Source: Immersiella caudata (taxonomy: Eukaryota > Ascomycota > Sordariomycetes > Sordariales > Lasiosphaeriaceae). From it: 64,000 nucleotides of DNA. Positions 1-10,506 of the stretch are shown here, one piece after another (positions within the stretch are counted from its first letter, which is position 1; every line of letters starts with the position of its first letter). The notes below the pieces were generated by a model that was not told where the DNA came from, searched no databases, and worked only from the letters and a program-made list of their open reading frames with translations. A program made the position numbers and the translations under genes. Location of the stretch: NCBI GenBank assembly GCA_030512335.1, contig JAULSU010000003.1:682001-746000 (forward strand). Reading direction: 5' to 3'.

Positions 1-1701
1 GGCCACGAGCTCGACGTCGAGCTGGGTGGTCTTGGTGATGTGAGTTTTGCGATTGGCTTCATGTTTGACCTCCCTCCCGCTCTTTCCCAAATCGGCAACT
101 AACGCCTCGCAAGAACGCCGACGAAGAGCTCAAGAAAATCGAGACTCGCGCCAGCATCAAGAGCCGAGTGTCCAACATCCTCAGCCGAAGCAAGACCCCT
201 CGCGAACGACTACCCTTTGATCTGATCCCGACGACTGACCTCGTCGCGGGTATCGTCGGTTGGGACAGCCAAGATGACCCCAACATGCCGCTCAACTTCC
301 CCAACCGCAAAAAGTGGTTGGTGGTCGGTCTCGTGTCGGCGATTACCTTCATCACGCCCTTTGCGTCGTCCATTCTTGCGCCGGGCATCACTTCACTCAA
401 CGAGGAGTTTGGCAACGCTAATGAGATTGTCGGCGCGATGACGGTTAGCATATACTTGCTGGGTTACGTTGTTGGGCCGCTTTTTCTTGCGCCACTGAGC
501 GAGATCTACGGGCGCCGGCCGGTGTTGACGGGGACAAACATGTTCTTTCTTGTTTGGCAAATCGGCTGCGCGCTGGCGCCGAATATCGAGTCTTTGATTG
601 TCTTTCAGTTCTTCAGCGGGATTGGTGGTGCGGGCTGTCTGACGCTTGGAGCCGGTGTCATTGCGGATGTGTTTCGAACGGACGAGCGCGGGTTTGCTAT
701 GGGCATCTACACGCTGGGTCCGTTGATCGGTGAGTTCTGGCCTCGGCTGCTTTGATACGAGACTGACCTGTTCCTCAGGTCCGACAGCTGGCCCGCTGAT
801 TGGTGGCTTCCTGTCCCAGACCATAGGGTGGCGCTGGGACTTTTGGATTGTCTTCATCGTGGCCGCTGCCATCATCATTCCCACAGAGATCTTTGCCAGT
901 GAGACCAACTGGTCCGTCCTCATGTCGAGAAAGGCGGAACGCCTTCGCAAAGAACTTGGACGGGACGACCTCCGCAGCTGCTACGACAATCCCGTGAGAG
1001 AAGTCGAAATCAAATCTCACACTCGTATTCTGCTCAATGGCCTCGTCCGTCCAACAAAGATGCTGTTCCTCTCGCCACTGGTGTTCTCCCTTTCGTTGTA
1101 CATGGCCTTCACATACGGCGTCCTCTATCTCCTGTTCACGACAATTCCGATCGTCTTCCGCGAGACATACCGATGGGGCATCGGCCTCACTGGCTTAGTT
1201 TACATCTGCATGGGAGCAGGCAACCTCGCTGGATGGGCTGTGATCACGGCCTATTCAGACTCTAGCGTTGTGCGACAGACCAAGGCCAACGGTGGCGTGT
1301 TCGAACCCGAGATGCGACTACCCCTATCAATCTTCTTCAGCGTCTGCCTGCCGATAACGTTCTTCTGGTACGGATGGACAGCTGAGTACGATGTCCACTG
1401 GATATGGCCGATCCTCGGGCTGTTCCCCTTTGCGTTTGGCATCATTGGACTCTACCTGCCGATTATAACGTACTTGGTGGACTGTTATCCAGTGTATGCT
1501 GCTTCTGCGGTGGCAGCGAACACGGTGCTTCGGAGTCTGGTGGGCATGCTTCTCCCACTGGCGGGGCCGGCCATGTACGACAACCTGGGTTTGGGATGGG
1601 GCAACTCGCTGTTGGGCTTCATCTGTGTTGCCATGATTCCTGTGCCGCTGCTGATATATCGGTTCGGCGCGAGACTGAGGAAGCGAGGGATTCAGCTATG
1701 A
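1..1701 (+). CDS. MFS drug/polyamine-type transporter, 5' partial
   Basis: Plasma-membrane proton-coupled exporter of the major facilitator superfamily, drug:H+ antiporter (12-TM) type; substrate unknown. The visible coding parts are 1-39, 114-729 and 779-1701 (525 residues). The introns are 40-113 (phase 0, GTGAGT with a CTAAC branch site) and 730-778 (phase 1). The cytosolic N-terminus carries the GWD..DDP.NPLNFP-like element typical of fungal family members just before TM1. Splicing intron 2 restores the antiporter motif C, read as GPLIGPTAGPLIGG. The loop after TM2 holds the LSEIYGRRPV motif A. The gene starts outside the window, so the N-terminus is missing. Known members expel fungicides, host compounds or polyamines; which applies here cannot be told. 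Confidence 0.9.
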
Positions 1702-2793
1702 TTTGATGTTGAGCATCCAGCTTGGTGGGGCCAGGGGTATTTGATCGGGGTTTGGAGGGCATGGAACTAAACAGGAGACCGACGAAGGGAACGGATCTCG
1801 GTTGTTTAGGATTGCGTTGGCGTTCGTCTTTTTTCTTTCATCTTTCGGCACCAGCCGGGCGAAAGGGTATCTGCATTGTCGAGAGGAGGTCAGCAAAAAT
1901 TCTTGTTAATGAAGAGGAACTTGTCAGCTTGTGGTATTTATCATACATGGTATGAGCACGCGCTCGGAACACTAATGGGGATAAAGTAGGTACATCGCCG
2001 CGGATATCGTTGGAACATTGTCAGAAACCGACTGAAAGCGTTCCTGAAACCCGCGAGATTTGTCCAATGAATGCTGAGTGTCTCATCATTCCGGAATTAC
2101 GCGCCAAGAAATACACCGATCCCCAAACGAAGCCCAGGAGAGCGCATGGCCTTGTTTCAGGAGCTTTCCGTTTCAAGGCAGGACTACACTGTCAATCCAT
2201 CCTTATTCATCACCGAAGCTTGGGCTTGGCCGCAGATGACCAAGACTGGTTTGAAGGCGGGACGGGGCCGTGCTAACCGGGTGTTATCCGGGTTATCAAT
2301 GCCCCGAACTGGCTGCCGTGAGTGGCAGATCCTAGTGGTCCGTTGGCAGGGGAGACAGCCTGCAGGCTGGCGCAGCTGTGGTGCATCGAAGGATTGAAGC
2401 CAAGCCGCGATGTGCGGCACTTCGGCGTTCCACAGTAGCACTTTGTCTCTCCGGGAGACCTATGCTTACGTACGGCATATGGGGAGACCAGATTGGTTAA
2501 AAGGGGGGAGTAAGGTTAGAATTTGCAGTTTCAAGTGAAATTTCGGAGTTTAGTGTTGACTTAGATAGGGATATAAGTCGTGAGGAGATTGTAGTTTTAA
2601 GAAATCAGCATCCCAAGAATGACATTATTGTGAATATCAGATCTTCAGAGAAAACTCATGCTTAAACTTGGAGTTGGCTGCAGAACTACCACACACGCGA
2701 CCGAATTACTTGGATACCACCGCAGACTTCCATCGTTACGCTTCGGATTTCCAACACAGCCATATTCAGTCGCCACATCAATACCCCGACATC
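1702..2793. other. intergenic, no gene seen
   Basis: This stretch lies between the transporter stop and the NmrA-like relic. Only short, unsupported open frames occur on either strand. The part from about 2470 to 2660 is AT-rich compared with the flanks. Confidence 0.5.
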
Positions 2794-3560
2794 ATGCCTA
2801 CCTCGCCGTCTTTGGAGCCACAGGAGCCCAAGGTGGCTCCGTTTGTCCACCAACCCCTCAAAACCCTGAGTGGAAAATCCGCGGCATCACCCGCAACGTG
2901 AACAGCCCGGCCGCCAAGAAACTCGCCGAGCAGGTTAGCCTCCCCTCCTGAACCCCCCTTTCCAATCCCTTGATACTAACCCGCCCCAGGGCGTCGAAGT
3001 CGTCTCCGCCGACATCAACAACCTCCCCTCCGTAACCGGCGCCATCACCGGCGCCACCGGCGTCTTCGGCATCACCTTCTTCTGGGACATGGCCTCCATC
3101 GGTCTCTCCTCCGCCGCCGAAGCAGAACTCTAACAACTGCAAAACATCGCCCTCGCCCCCGACAAGTCCCCCACGCTTCAACACTTCATCGTCAGCGCCG
3201 TGCCCTCCGGAGGAAAATACCACGCGCCGCATTTTGCTTGTGGGCGAAGACGATGCAGTTCTGAGGAGGGGGGGGGGGGGGGGTGGGGGGGTACTACGCT
3301 GACAACATGGCGAATATTGAAGCGTTGAGATTTTGTGGGATTCCGGGGAGTCAAGGGGCAAGGGTGTTGATGATGCCGAGTAAGGCGGAGGGTCATCTGG
3401 CGTTTGCGGCGGATATTGAGACGAATGCGAGGATTGTTGTGCAGGGGATACTGAGGATGGGGGAAGGGGCGTTTGGGAGGATTGCAGTTTGTGTTACGGA
3501 TTGTAGGAGTTGGGGGTTACGGGGAGGAGGACGGGGTATGTGGAGGGGAGGCCTGAGTAG
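2794..3560 (+). pseudogene. NmrA-like NAD(P)-binding family gene, decayed
   Basis: Intact relatives are Rossmann-fold, SDR-like redox sensors or isoflavone-reductase-type proteins. The frame containing YLAVFGATGAQGG gives the N-terminal dinucleotide loop but is one base out of register with the ATG at 2794. A further slip follows GGSV, and the frame then reads EWKIRGITRNVNSPAAKKLAE. A normal-looking intron (about 2934-2990) leads into GVEVVSADINNLPSV, then a TAA stop at about 3131. The frame still reads NIA and HFIVSAVPSGGKYHAPHF beyond it. A 16-G run (3268-3283) plus a second G run replaces about 30 expected codons, after which YYADNMANIEALR and MPSKAEGHLAFAADIET follow in another frame. Several independent lesions make a working product unlikely. 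Confidence 0.8.
3268..3291. repeat. poly-G tract inside the NmrA-like relic
   Basis: Sixteen G, one T, then seven G. It sits where the family has about 30 coding residues, so it looks like a deletion junction or slippage product. Homopolymer length could also be a sequencing artefact. Confidence 0.8.
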
Positions 3561-3638
3561 CTGCACTGCTTCTCGGTTGCTATTTGTTGATAGACAGCAG
3601 ATGCTGTAGAATTTCCAAACTGGTTGACACCGCCCTCG

Positions 3639-4688
3639 TCACTCCTGGCCCTCTAGATTCAAGATCTCCGGCAAGATCACCGCCGCATCCCCCAAAAAGA
3701 CCCAGTCTTCCTTCTTCGCATTCTTGCAATCCTTTTCAGACATGTTCACCCAGGCAACCTTCGCTCCGCGCCCCCTTGCCTCCTCACAAAACCCTGCCGC
3801 CGGCCAGACTTGAGAGCTAGTGCCAACCACAATCGCCAAGTCGACCTTCTCCTCCTTGAACAACGCATCCACATCCTCCATGACATCCTCCGGCAACGCC
3901 TCCCCAAACCAAACCACCCTCGGCCTCAATAAATTCTCCCCACACCCGGGACACTGCGGCAACTCCGCCTTCTCAATCCCCGAATACAACTCCGGCGCCG
4001 CCTCAGGAACCCTCACCTCCTGCCCTAGCTCCGTTAACGGCGCCGCATCCCTCGCCGTAGGCGCCGCCTCCGCAAACTTCTCCTCTCCCAAAATCTTCTT
4101 ATTCTTCTTCGCAATCCCCTCAAACAGCAACGCGCTCGCTTTGGGCGGTTTTTCCCCCTCTGCCACATCCGCGCCCATAACGCTAGCTCTCACCCTCCCC
4201 TCGCTCAGAACCTCACACAGCGGATCAACAAAATTATCATAGTCCACATACCCACAATTCCCCGCACACGCCAGATCAAACAGATTCCCATGCAACAGCT
4301 TCAACTGCTTCGGATTCTCATCCAGCCCCGCGCGTTGCAGCAACCCATCGACGTTCTGACTCAACGCCACAAAGCCAGGTTTGGCCTTGGCGAGGTTAAC
4401 GAGGGCGTAATGCGCGGGATTCGGACCGGCGCGGAGAGCGGCGCGTCGACGCTCCGAGTAGAATTGCCAGACGAGACCGGGGTCGCGGCGGAAACCGGCG
4501 GGGGAGGCGATGAGGAAGACGTCGTGGTTGCACCAGAGGCCGTTGATGTCGCGGAAGGTGGGGAGGCCTGAGGAGGCGGAGAGGCCGGCGCCGATGATGG
4601 TTACGATGCGGGTGGATTGGGAGAGGTGGGTGCGGAAGGAGGAGACTTGGACTGGGTCGAGGCCTGAGGGGGTGGTTTGTTGAGACAT
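3639..4688 (-). CDS. SIRT5-type NAD-dependent protein deacylase
   Basis: Class III sirtuin of 349 residues, a single exon. NAD-binding GAGLSASSGLPTFR lies at residues 33-46, QNVD at 111-114, and the catalytic histidine H133 in LLHGNLF. Zinc cysteines are C141/C145 and C246/C249. Y77 and R80 in WQFYSERR match the Y-x-x-R pair that in SIRT5-class enzymes selects succinyl, malonyl or glutaryl lysine, so desuccinylase-like activity is inferred. The span between the two zinc cysteine pairs is about 100 residues, longer than usual, and is rich in Ala, Glu and Lys. The start at 4688 (MSQQ) is preferred; an in-frame upstream ATG at 4733 would add 15 residues. Coding-strand third positions are C-rich at the 5' end and G-rich at the 3' end. 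Confidence 0.9.
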   Translation of the reverse strand: MSQQTTPSGLDPVQVSSFRTHLSQSTRIVTIIGAGLSASSGLPTFRDINGLWCNHDVFLIASPAGFRRDPGLVWQFYSERRRAALRAGPNPAHYALVNLAKAKPGFVALSQNVDGLLQRAGLDENPKQLKLLHGNLFDLACAGNCGYVDYDNFVDPLCEVLSEGRVRASVMGADVAEGEKPPKASALLFEGIAKKNKKILGEEKFAEAAPTARDAAPLTELGQEVRVPEAAPELYSGIEKAELPQCPGCGENLLRPRVVWFGEALPEDVMEDVDALFKEEKVDLAIVVGTSSQVWPAAGFCEEARGRGAKVAWVNMSEKDCKNAKKEDWVFLGDAAVILPEILNLEGQE

Positions 4689-6264
4689 TTTTGCTGGTTT
4701 ACACTGGCGCTGTCTGGATTGATGGGTAGGCATTCCTGGTTGTTGACGGAGGGAGAGCGGAGAGCTGCCTTATAGGCAGGGTGAAGTGAGGGGTTTGGAT
4801 TTTAGGCAACAACTAGGTCGCATTGTCGGGCTTGACAGGGTGCGAAGCAGTTACGGGCTGTCGAGGTGTCAACAAAGTCCCTTGTGGCCTGGTTGCCTTG
4901 GCCTTTTCGCCTTGGGTGGTCCGCGGGTCAGCTCGCGGACTGCCAAACCTGCAGCTCTGACTGCAAGCCCTCATTGGCGGCCGAATAATGCGCCCCAGGC
5001 AGCCTGGAACCAATTGGGTTCAGCGGCAATGCCCCTCATGGGTCTCTCTTCGGGCAGCAATTGTAAATTGGAAAGTGCGAGGTAGCGCAGAATTCTATCC
5101 CTCCTGCCGCTGAGAAGCTGGTTGACTTCGAATTCGCCGTGGGGAAGAGTATGAGGGAGCGTCGCTGCCCATACGGGCGCTTGGTTGCTCCAAATCCCCA
5201 TCTTAGCGATTCGCCAACAGTTTTGACCAGGCCAATGGTCGCTGCGGATCTAACCTTCAAAATCCGCTTCACGCTCCGTGGACCGCGATGGCTCTCATCC
5301 TATCAGCTACGTCAACCATTTAGCTCAATTTCCTCCTCCTGGACTGTCTCTTGGGCTGCTGGCAACCAAAAGTATGGGAACGCACGGCACATGGGCTCAT
5401 TAGGTAGTGTTGCTCACATGAAAAATCAACCTGTGTACAACTGACCGGTGTCTCAGGCCTCCTCCAACAATCACCCTCAACTTCTGCTCATGCACGAATA
5501 GAGAAGCATTGTGTCACCCTCTGGCGGTTACAGGAGACCTGAGACAACAAAGCATTGTGATGACAATCAGTTATGAATGCCAGTGAAGCTCTTTGTTTCT
5601 CTTGGCTGTGTGGCACAAACAAAAGCATTAGAAAAAAGGCTGTTGGCTCAATAAAAAAATGGCGGAGGTCCGGTCACAGTTGCATTCAGAAAAGGAAGCA
5701 ACTGCGCAAACAGGCCCATAGCGCTCAGGTACACATATGAAAAGAGAGATCGATTCTATCCCTGAATTCGGATTGCCCGCCAGGATGGTTCCGATCCCCC
5801 GATGCAAGCATTGGTTGGATGACAGCCCCAAAGATGAGACGCAAATTCAGATGCGACGGAAAGGTCTGGAATATGCAGTCTTGGGAGTCCTGATAGGTTT
5901 CTGCGAGAAGTACGAAGACTGGATGAGCTAGTGAATGGCGACTGGTCTCTGGTTTGACCCACGTGATGCAAACAGCCCAGCCCTGAGCACCTTTTAAATG
6001 CTCTTCAGAACCGCAACTTCTGGAATTTTCTTCCTCCAGCATCCAACAACAACCATTGATTTTCTGAGGTCACCATCTCTCCGGTCGCGACGTTTTTACT
6101 TGTAGGTATCTAATATTGAGGAAGACTCCAACTTCGGTTTTCTCAATACCCCGCACGGTACCACCCCAGCGACATACTATTGTGTCAGCAACTAACAAAC
6201 CTCCCGATCTAGTTCACCACATAGGAGGGCGCGTCTTGCGCGGCGGTGACGTCACGCGGCAAAG
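4689..6264. other. intergenic between divergent sirtuin and helicase genes
   Basis: About 1.6 kb holding the promoters of two divergent genes. No conserved coding frame, tRNA or repeat was recognised. Confidence 0.5.
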
Positions 6265-8982
6265 ATGGATTGCTCCGGGGCGAAGAAGTCCCAGGGGGGC
6301 AAGGCGAAGAGGGCGTCGAGGGCGATTCCGATCGTCAATCCAAACTCGCGCGGGGAGCCGCCCGCAAAAGGCCCGACCGGCCCAGAGATCAGCGCCGCTG
6401 CCGCAGAGCCTGGCCTGGTGTTTTCACCAGATGCGGCCGCAAAGATGAATGCCGCTGTCAACCGGCGAAAGACCGAAAAGCCGGCGATCATTTTCCAGGG
6501 AAGCCCGCCGTCGACAAGCCAAGATGGCGGCGAAGCAAAGTTTGAGCGCGGCTTCGACATTTACGCGACGCCCTTTGTCCCCGAAAAGATCAAGAACATC
6601 AACAGCCTTCCCGGCCAAGAGTTCACCACTCCTCTGGCAAAGAGCATCGATCTGCACGCCTACGGGCTCGAGAACCTGGGCTCTCGACTTCTCCCTCCTA
6701 TCGCTCTGGCTTCAGCCTCCTACTCGTACGAGGCTTGCCTCAAGGATCCGCCCACTCTCAGCCCCCTGAACTACGAGAGCTTTTTCCGATTTCACCTCGA
6801 CAGCGAAATCCAGCAGCAGCAGCGCGAGAATGCTAGCTATGCGCTGTATGTGCACCAGGTCACAGTCGAGTTCAAGCGCGACGGAAACGCGAAGATAACA
6901 GTTCGAGTCCCAGGGCTCAGGGAGAACAGTCCGTATGTGGAGGAGGACGATACAGTCCAGTTGCGCCAGCTTCGTTTCGACCATCTCGGTCGACTGATGG
7001 AGAGAACTGCGCCGCTGTCCTCGTATCCCATGAACGTCTACTACCAGCAGTACTTTTCGGGTCCCTGGACGGAGATCATCTACAATGCGCGCGTCAAAGC
7101 CGTTGTGAGATCTCTGGAGCAGCTGGTTCTGAACGTCGCTGGGCTGACACCGGAGAGTTCCGAAGTAACGCTTGGCCCCTTTGGGCAACACATTCAGGCG
7201 AAGTACGACAATCTCAAGTTCAACATTCAATTCCCCCTGCCACTGAACCGCTACTCGACCATGCAGTCCGCACTGTCACAGGTCCAGGCGTCACTTCTTC
7301 GTGCAAGACAGATCACGAACGAGGCTGGAATCATGGGCAAAGCATCTACGAACCCTGCCAGCCTCTCGAACCCGTTTTGGGTCCAGTCCATGCTCTTCCC
7401 AACCGAGGCCGACTGTAAAGTGCAAGCCAACGTTCAGTCAGGAACCTACAAGCACGAGCTCTACGACCGCGTTCTCAACCTCGAACAGCGCATTGCTGTC
7501 GAGAACGCGTGCGGCCAAACGTACGGCGTGCTCCCCTATCTCATTTCAGGACCGCCCGGGACCGGAAAGACAAAGACGATCATCGAAATTGCCCTTCAGC
7601 TCGTCAACAACGTTGCAAGCGTTTCGCACATTCTCCTTTGCGCCCCCTCCGAGCAGGCAGCCGACACCCTGGCCAACCGCCTACGCAGCTACATGAAGCC
7701 TGCCGAGATGCTACGCCTCAACCGGCCTACGCGCACCTTTAGCGAAGTCCCCGATACCATCCTACAGTACTGCTACACCACCGAGACACGCTTCGACCTG
7801 CCGCCCTTTGAACAGCTCATGTCCTACAAGATCGTCGTCACCAGCTGCCGCGACGCCCACATGCTCCTCCAAGCCCGCATGACCAACACCGACCTCTACA
7901 CCGTCGAGTCCGGCCTTCGCACCCGCATTCACCCTTCCGATCCCCCTCAGACCTCCGCCCGCCTCCACTGGGACGCCCTCCTCGTCGACGAAGCCGCCCA
8001 AGCCACCGAGCCCGAGACCCTCCTCCCGCTCCTCGTCGTCGCTCCTCCCCCGGACGCCCCCCAACTCACCTTCGCCCCCCTCCTCATCATGGCCGGCGAC
8101 GAACACCAGCTCACCCCCCGCACCTCCCTCCCCTCAACCCCTCTCCAGCGCTCCCTCTTCGCCCGCCTCTTCTCCCGCCCCGTCTACGCCAACCACCCAC
8201 TCGCCCGCCACTTCCGCTCCCACGCCGGCCTGCCCTCCACCGCGCCCCTGACCATCTCCCCCTCCATGGTCCCCGTCCTCCGACCCCCCTTCACAAACCT
8301 CATCCGCAACTACCGCTCCCATCCCGCCGTCCTCACCATGCCCTCCCGCCTCTTCTACGCCTCCACCCTCGTCGCCGAAGCCCCCATAACCTCAACCTTT
8401 CGCCTCTTCAACTGGCTCGGCTGGCCCCGCAAACCAACCTCCCCATCCGACTACTACCCCCTCATCTTCCACGACAATTTGTCTCCAGACGACCTCGAAT
8501 CCGACGGCGGAGGCTGGTTCAACCCAGGCGAAGCCGAAATCGCCTGTTCCTACGCCAAATCCCTTGTTTCCTCCGGTCTTGTCTCCGAGGCGGAGATAGC
8601 GATCATGTCGCCCTTCAAAGCTCAGGTTCGGCGCATCAGGGGGTTGATTCGGAGTGAGAAGTACAGACTCTGGGGGGTCAACGTCGGCCCAACGGAGGCG
8701 TATCAGGGGTTGGAGTATGGGGTGGTTATATTGTGCGTAACGAGGTCGAGGGGGAGGTTTGTGGGGAGGGATAGGGAGTTGGGGTGGGGGATTGTGGGGG
8801 AGGAGATGGGGAATCGGTTGAATGTTGCATTGACGAGGGCGAAGATGGGGTTGATTATGGTGGGGAAGAGGGAGTTGGTTTGTAAGGAAGATGAGAATTG
8901 GAGGGGGGTGGTTGAGTTCTGTGAGGGGGTTGGGTGCGTTGTTGGGGAGGAGAAGGCGTGGGAGAAGAGAGGAAATGCGTGA
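6265..8982 (+). CDS. SF1 helicase of UPF1/MOV10 type
   Basis: Single-exon protein of 905 residues with the complete superfamily 1 motor. Walker A GPPGTGKTKT starts at about residue 429, motif II VDEAAQ at about 574, motif III GDEHQL at about 612 and motif IV NYRSHP at about 682. ISPFKAQ follows, then motif V in EAYQGLEYG at about 810 and motif VI NRLNVALTRAK at about 850. Relatives unwind RNA or RNA/DNA duplexes in decay, silencing or unpaired-DNA silencing. The roughly 400 residues before the motor contain no domain I can name, so the pathway is not assigned. The ATG at 6265 opens the frame. The coding strand changes from strongly C-rich (about 7900-8500) to strongly G-rich (8640-8980). Confidence 0.9.
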   Translation: MDCSGAKKSQGGKAKRASRAIPIVNPNSRGEPPAKGPTGPEISAAAAEPGLVFSPDAAAKMNAAVNRRKTEKPAIIFQGSPPSTSQDGGEAKFERGFDIYATPFVPEKIKNINSLPGQEFTTPLAKSIDLHAYGLENLGSRLLPPIALASASYSYEACLKDPPTLSPLNYESFFRFHLDSEIQQQQRENASYALYVHQVTVEFKRDGNAKITVRVPGLRENSPYVEEDDTVQLRQLRFDHLGRLMERTAPLSSYPMNVYYQQYFSGPWTEIIYNARVKAVVRSLEQLVLNVAGLTPESSEVTLGPFGQHIQAKYDNLKFNIQFPLPLNRYSTMQSALSQVQASLLRARQITNEAGIMGKASTNPASLSNPFWVQSMLFPTEADCKVQANVQSGTYKHELYDRVLNLEQRIAVENACGQTYGVLPYLISGPPGTGKTKTIIEIALQLVNNVASVSHILLCAPSEQAADTLANRLRSYMKPAEMLRLNRPTRTFSEVPDTILQYCYTTETRFDLPPFEQLMSYKIVVTSCRDAHMLLQARMTNTDLYTVESGLRTRIHPSDPPQTSARLHWDALLVDEAAQATEPETLLPLLVVAPPPDAPQLTFAPLLIMAGDEHQLTPRTSLPSTPLQRSLFARLFSRPVYANHPLARHFRSHAGLPSTAPLTISPSMVPVLRPPFTNLIRNYRSHPAVLTMPSRLFYASTLVAEAPITSTFRLFNWLGWPRKPTSPSDYYPLIFHDNLSPDDLESDGGGWFNPGEAEIACSYAKSLVSSGLVSEAEIAIMSPFKAQVRRIRGLIRSEKYRLWGVNVGPTEAYQGLEYGVVILCVTRSRGRFVGRDRELGWGIVGEEMGNRLNVALTRAKMGLIMVGKRELVCKEDENWRGVVEFCEGVGCVVGEEKAWEKRGNA

Positions 8983-9633
8983 ATGGAAATCGAGAAGGCC
9001 TTTATGGAATGGAAAGAGGCGTTGGATTGTAGGATTCTGGGCGTCGTTGAAGGAATTAAACGCCTTGGTTTGGTTGTTTATAGGTGTAAAGGATATCCAA
9101 GATACCCCCGAGTGAGAGCATTGCGCGCATCAAACCTTGGCTCTTAGCGCCGTGACATGGGGTGAAAGCGCCTTCAGTGACATTGCCACAGGCTTCTTTG
9201 TGTTGTCTTATATGTGTTCAAGGCACTGGTATGAGGCCTTCTACTTTGTCCACCATCCCTTGAAAGCATCACAAAAGGCAGTATTTAAACTGCGAAAGGC
9301 ATCACCAAATTTCCCAAACACTATGCCATGTCACACACAGCCCACAAATCACAGCTCGTGGTCACCGATATCACTCTACCAGAGATACATCATTTGCCTC
9401 CTTGAGATCCCTGTTACAAGAAAGAGGATTGATTGTATCGCGAGTTTCCTCCGTTTTTATCAAGCAAAGCACCGAACGTCATACCGAAGCTGAAATCCAC
9501 CCGCCGTCATATCCTAGACCTTGACAAGGGAAGGCTGGCTCATGAGAACCTCGACGTTCGACATGCACTCCAAGTACGCCAACTGATCTTTGATGCTTCC
9601 CTCCCTTCGGGCTTCGATGCCCTCCGTGATGTC
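8983..9633. other. intergenic, no gene seen
   Basis: 3' flank of the helicase gene followed by about 600 bases with only short unsupported frames. Confidence 0.5.
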
Positions 9634-10127
9634 TCAAGTTATCTCCTCGTATCGCTTGCCCCAATCCACAACCGGTTGATTAGGGTCAAAGCGGCGGCGC
9701 GGCTGATAGTGGCAGGCCTCACCCGGAAGGCAAACCCGCTTGTGTGGCAGGGTCATGTAATGCTCGCGGAGTTTCCGCATGTAGTCCCGATCGGTGCTGA
9801 CATTGCTCTCGTCCAGAACCTCCAAGAGTCTCAAAGCTGAGCCATTCCAGGACGTCAGAGAGGCTGTGAAGGGCCAGTACGCTTCGCTGTTTGTGGTCGG
9901 ATATACGATGGCGATGCTCTGCAACGATGGCGAGTATCTCAGCATCCTCGCCAATGTCGATATCCCAAAGCTGGGGAAGTGAGTCGCGAAATGGCGGATC
10001 TCTGCCCCTAATCTAGTGGGGCGTGGGTCACAGCTCTTAGATTGGTGGTGCCTGTCAAATTTCACAGCGGCACTGTATACCAGGTCGGTGGCGGAATGGA
10101 ATGGGCGTCGGTTGGGATATCGCAATA
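9634..10127 (-). CDS. hypothetical protein, C-terminal exon or fragment
   Basis: An open frame of about 160 codons on the minus strand with no convincing ATG; it opens just after a CAG that could be a splice acceptor. The product contains DLVYSAAVKFD, then AEIRHFATHFPSFGISTLARMLRYSPSLQSIAIVYP, and ends GKRYEEIT. A short 'observed residue' element followed by an IRHLA-like strand is seen in fungal 2EXR-domain proteins, but this is only a resemblance. No N-terminal 2EXR core was found between 10130 and 10500, where the kinase promoter should lie. It may be a gene with unrecognised upstream exons or a remnant. Confidence 0.35.
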
Positions 10128-10506
10128 CAACCTGTCAGGCCTCTTTTTTGGTGGGCAACAGCGAAGTATTGATCTCGGAAACGGTTGGGGTAGAGGACTT
10201 GGAGCCAGAGGTTGCTGAGAATAGCCAGAGGGAGGGAACATTGGGCGTGATGGGGCAGCCAATCAAGTGCTCTGCAAGTGCTTCGCTTCAAATTAGCTGC
10301 GTTTGAATGGATTAGGGAAAGCGCGGGGAAGGAACTGCTGGCTTGGGGCATTGCTCAGGCCCCAGCTGACCCTGCCGAAGGCCGACGCCGCAAGGTCAAA
10401 AGCCTCACTTCCACTTCCCTCTGCCACTTCATTCTCATGCTGCGCCAAACTCAGAACTCAACTCCTCAATCCAGCCTCGAAACACCGGAATGGTGTCGGT
10501 ACTGAG

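Noticed and set aside
730..778. Apparent frameshift splitting the MFS transporter
   Set aside because: A normal phase 1 intron restores motif C exactly.
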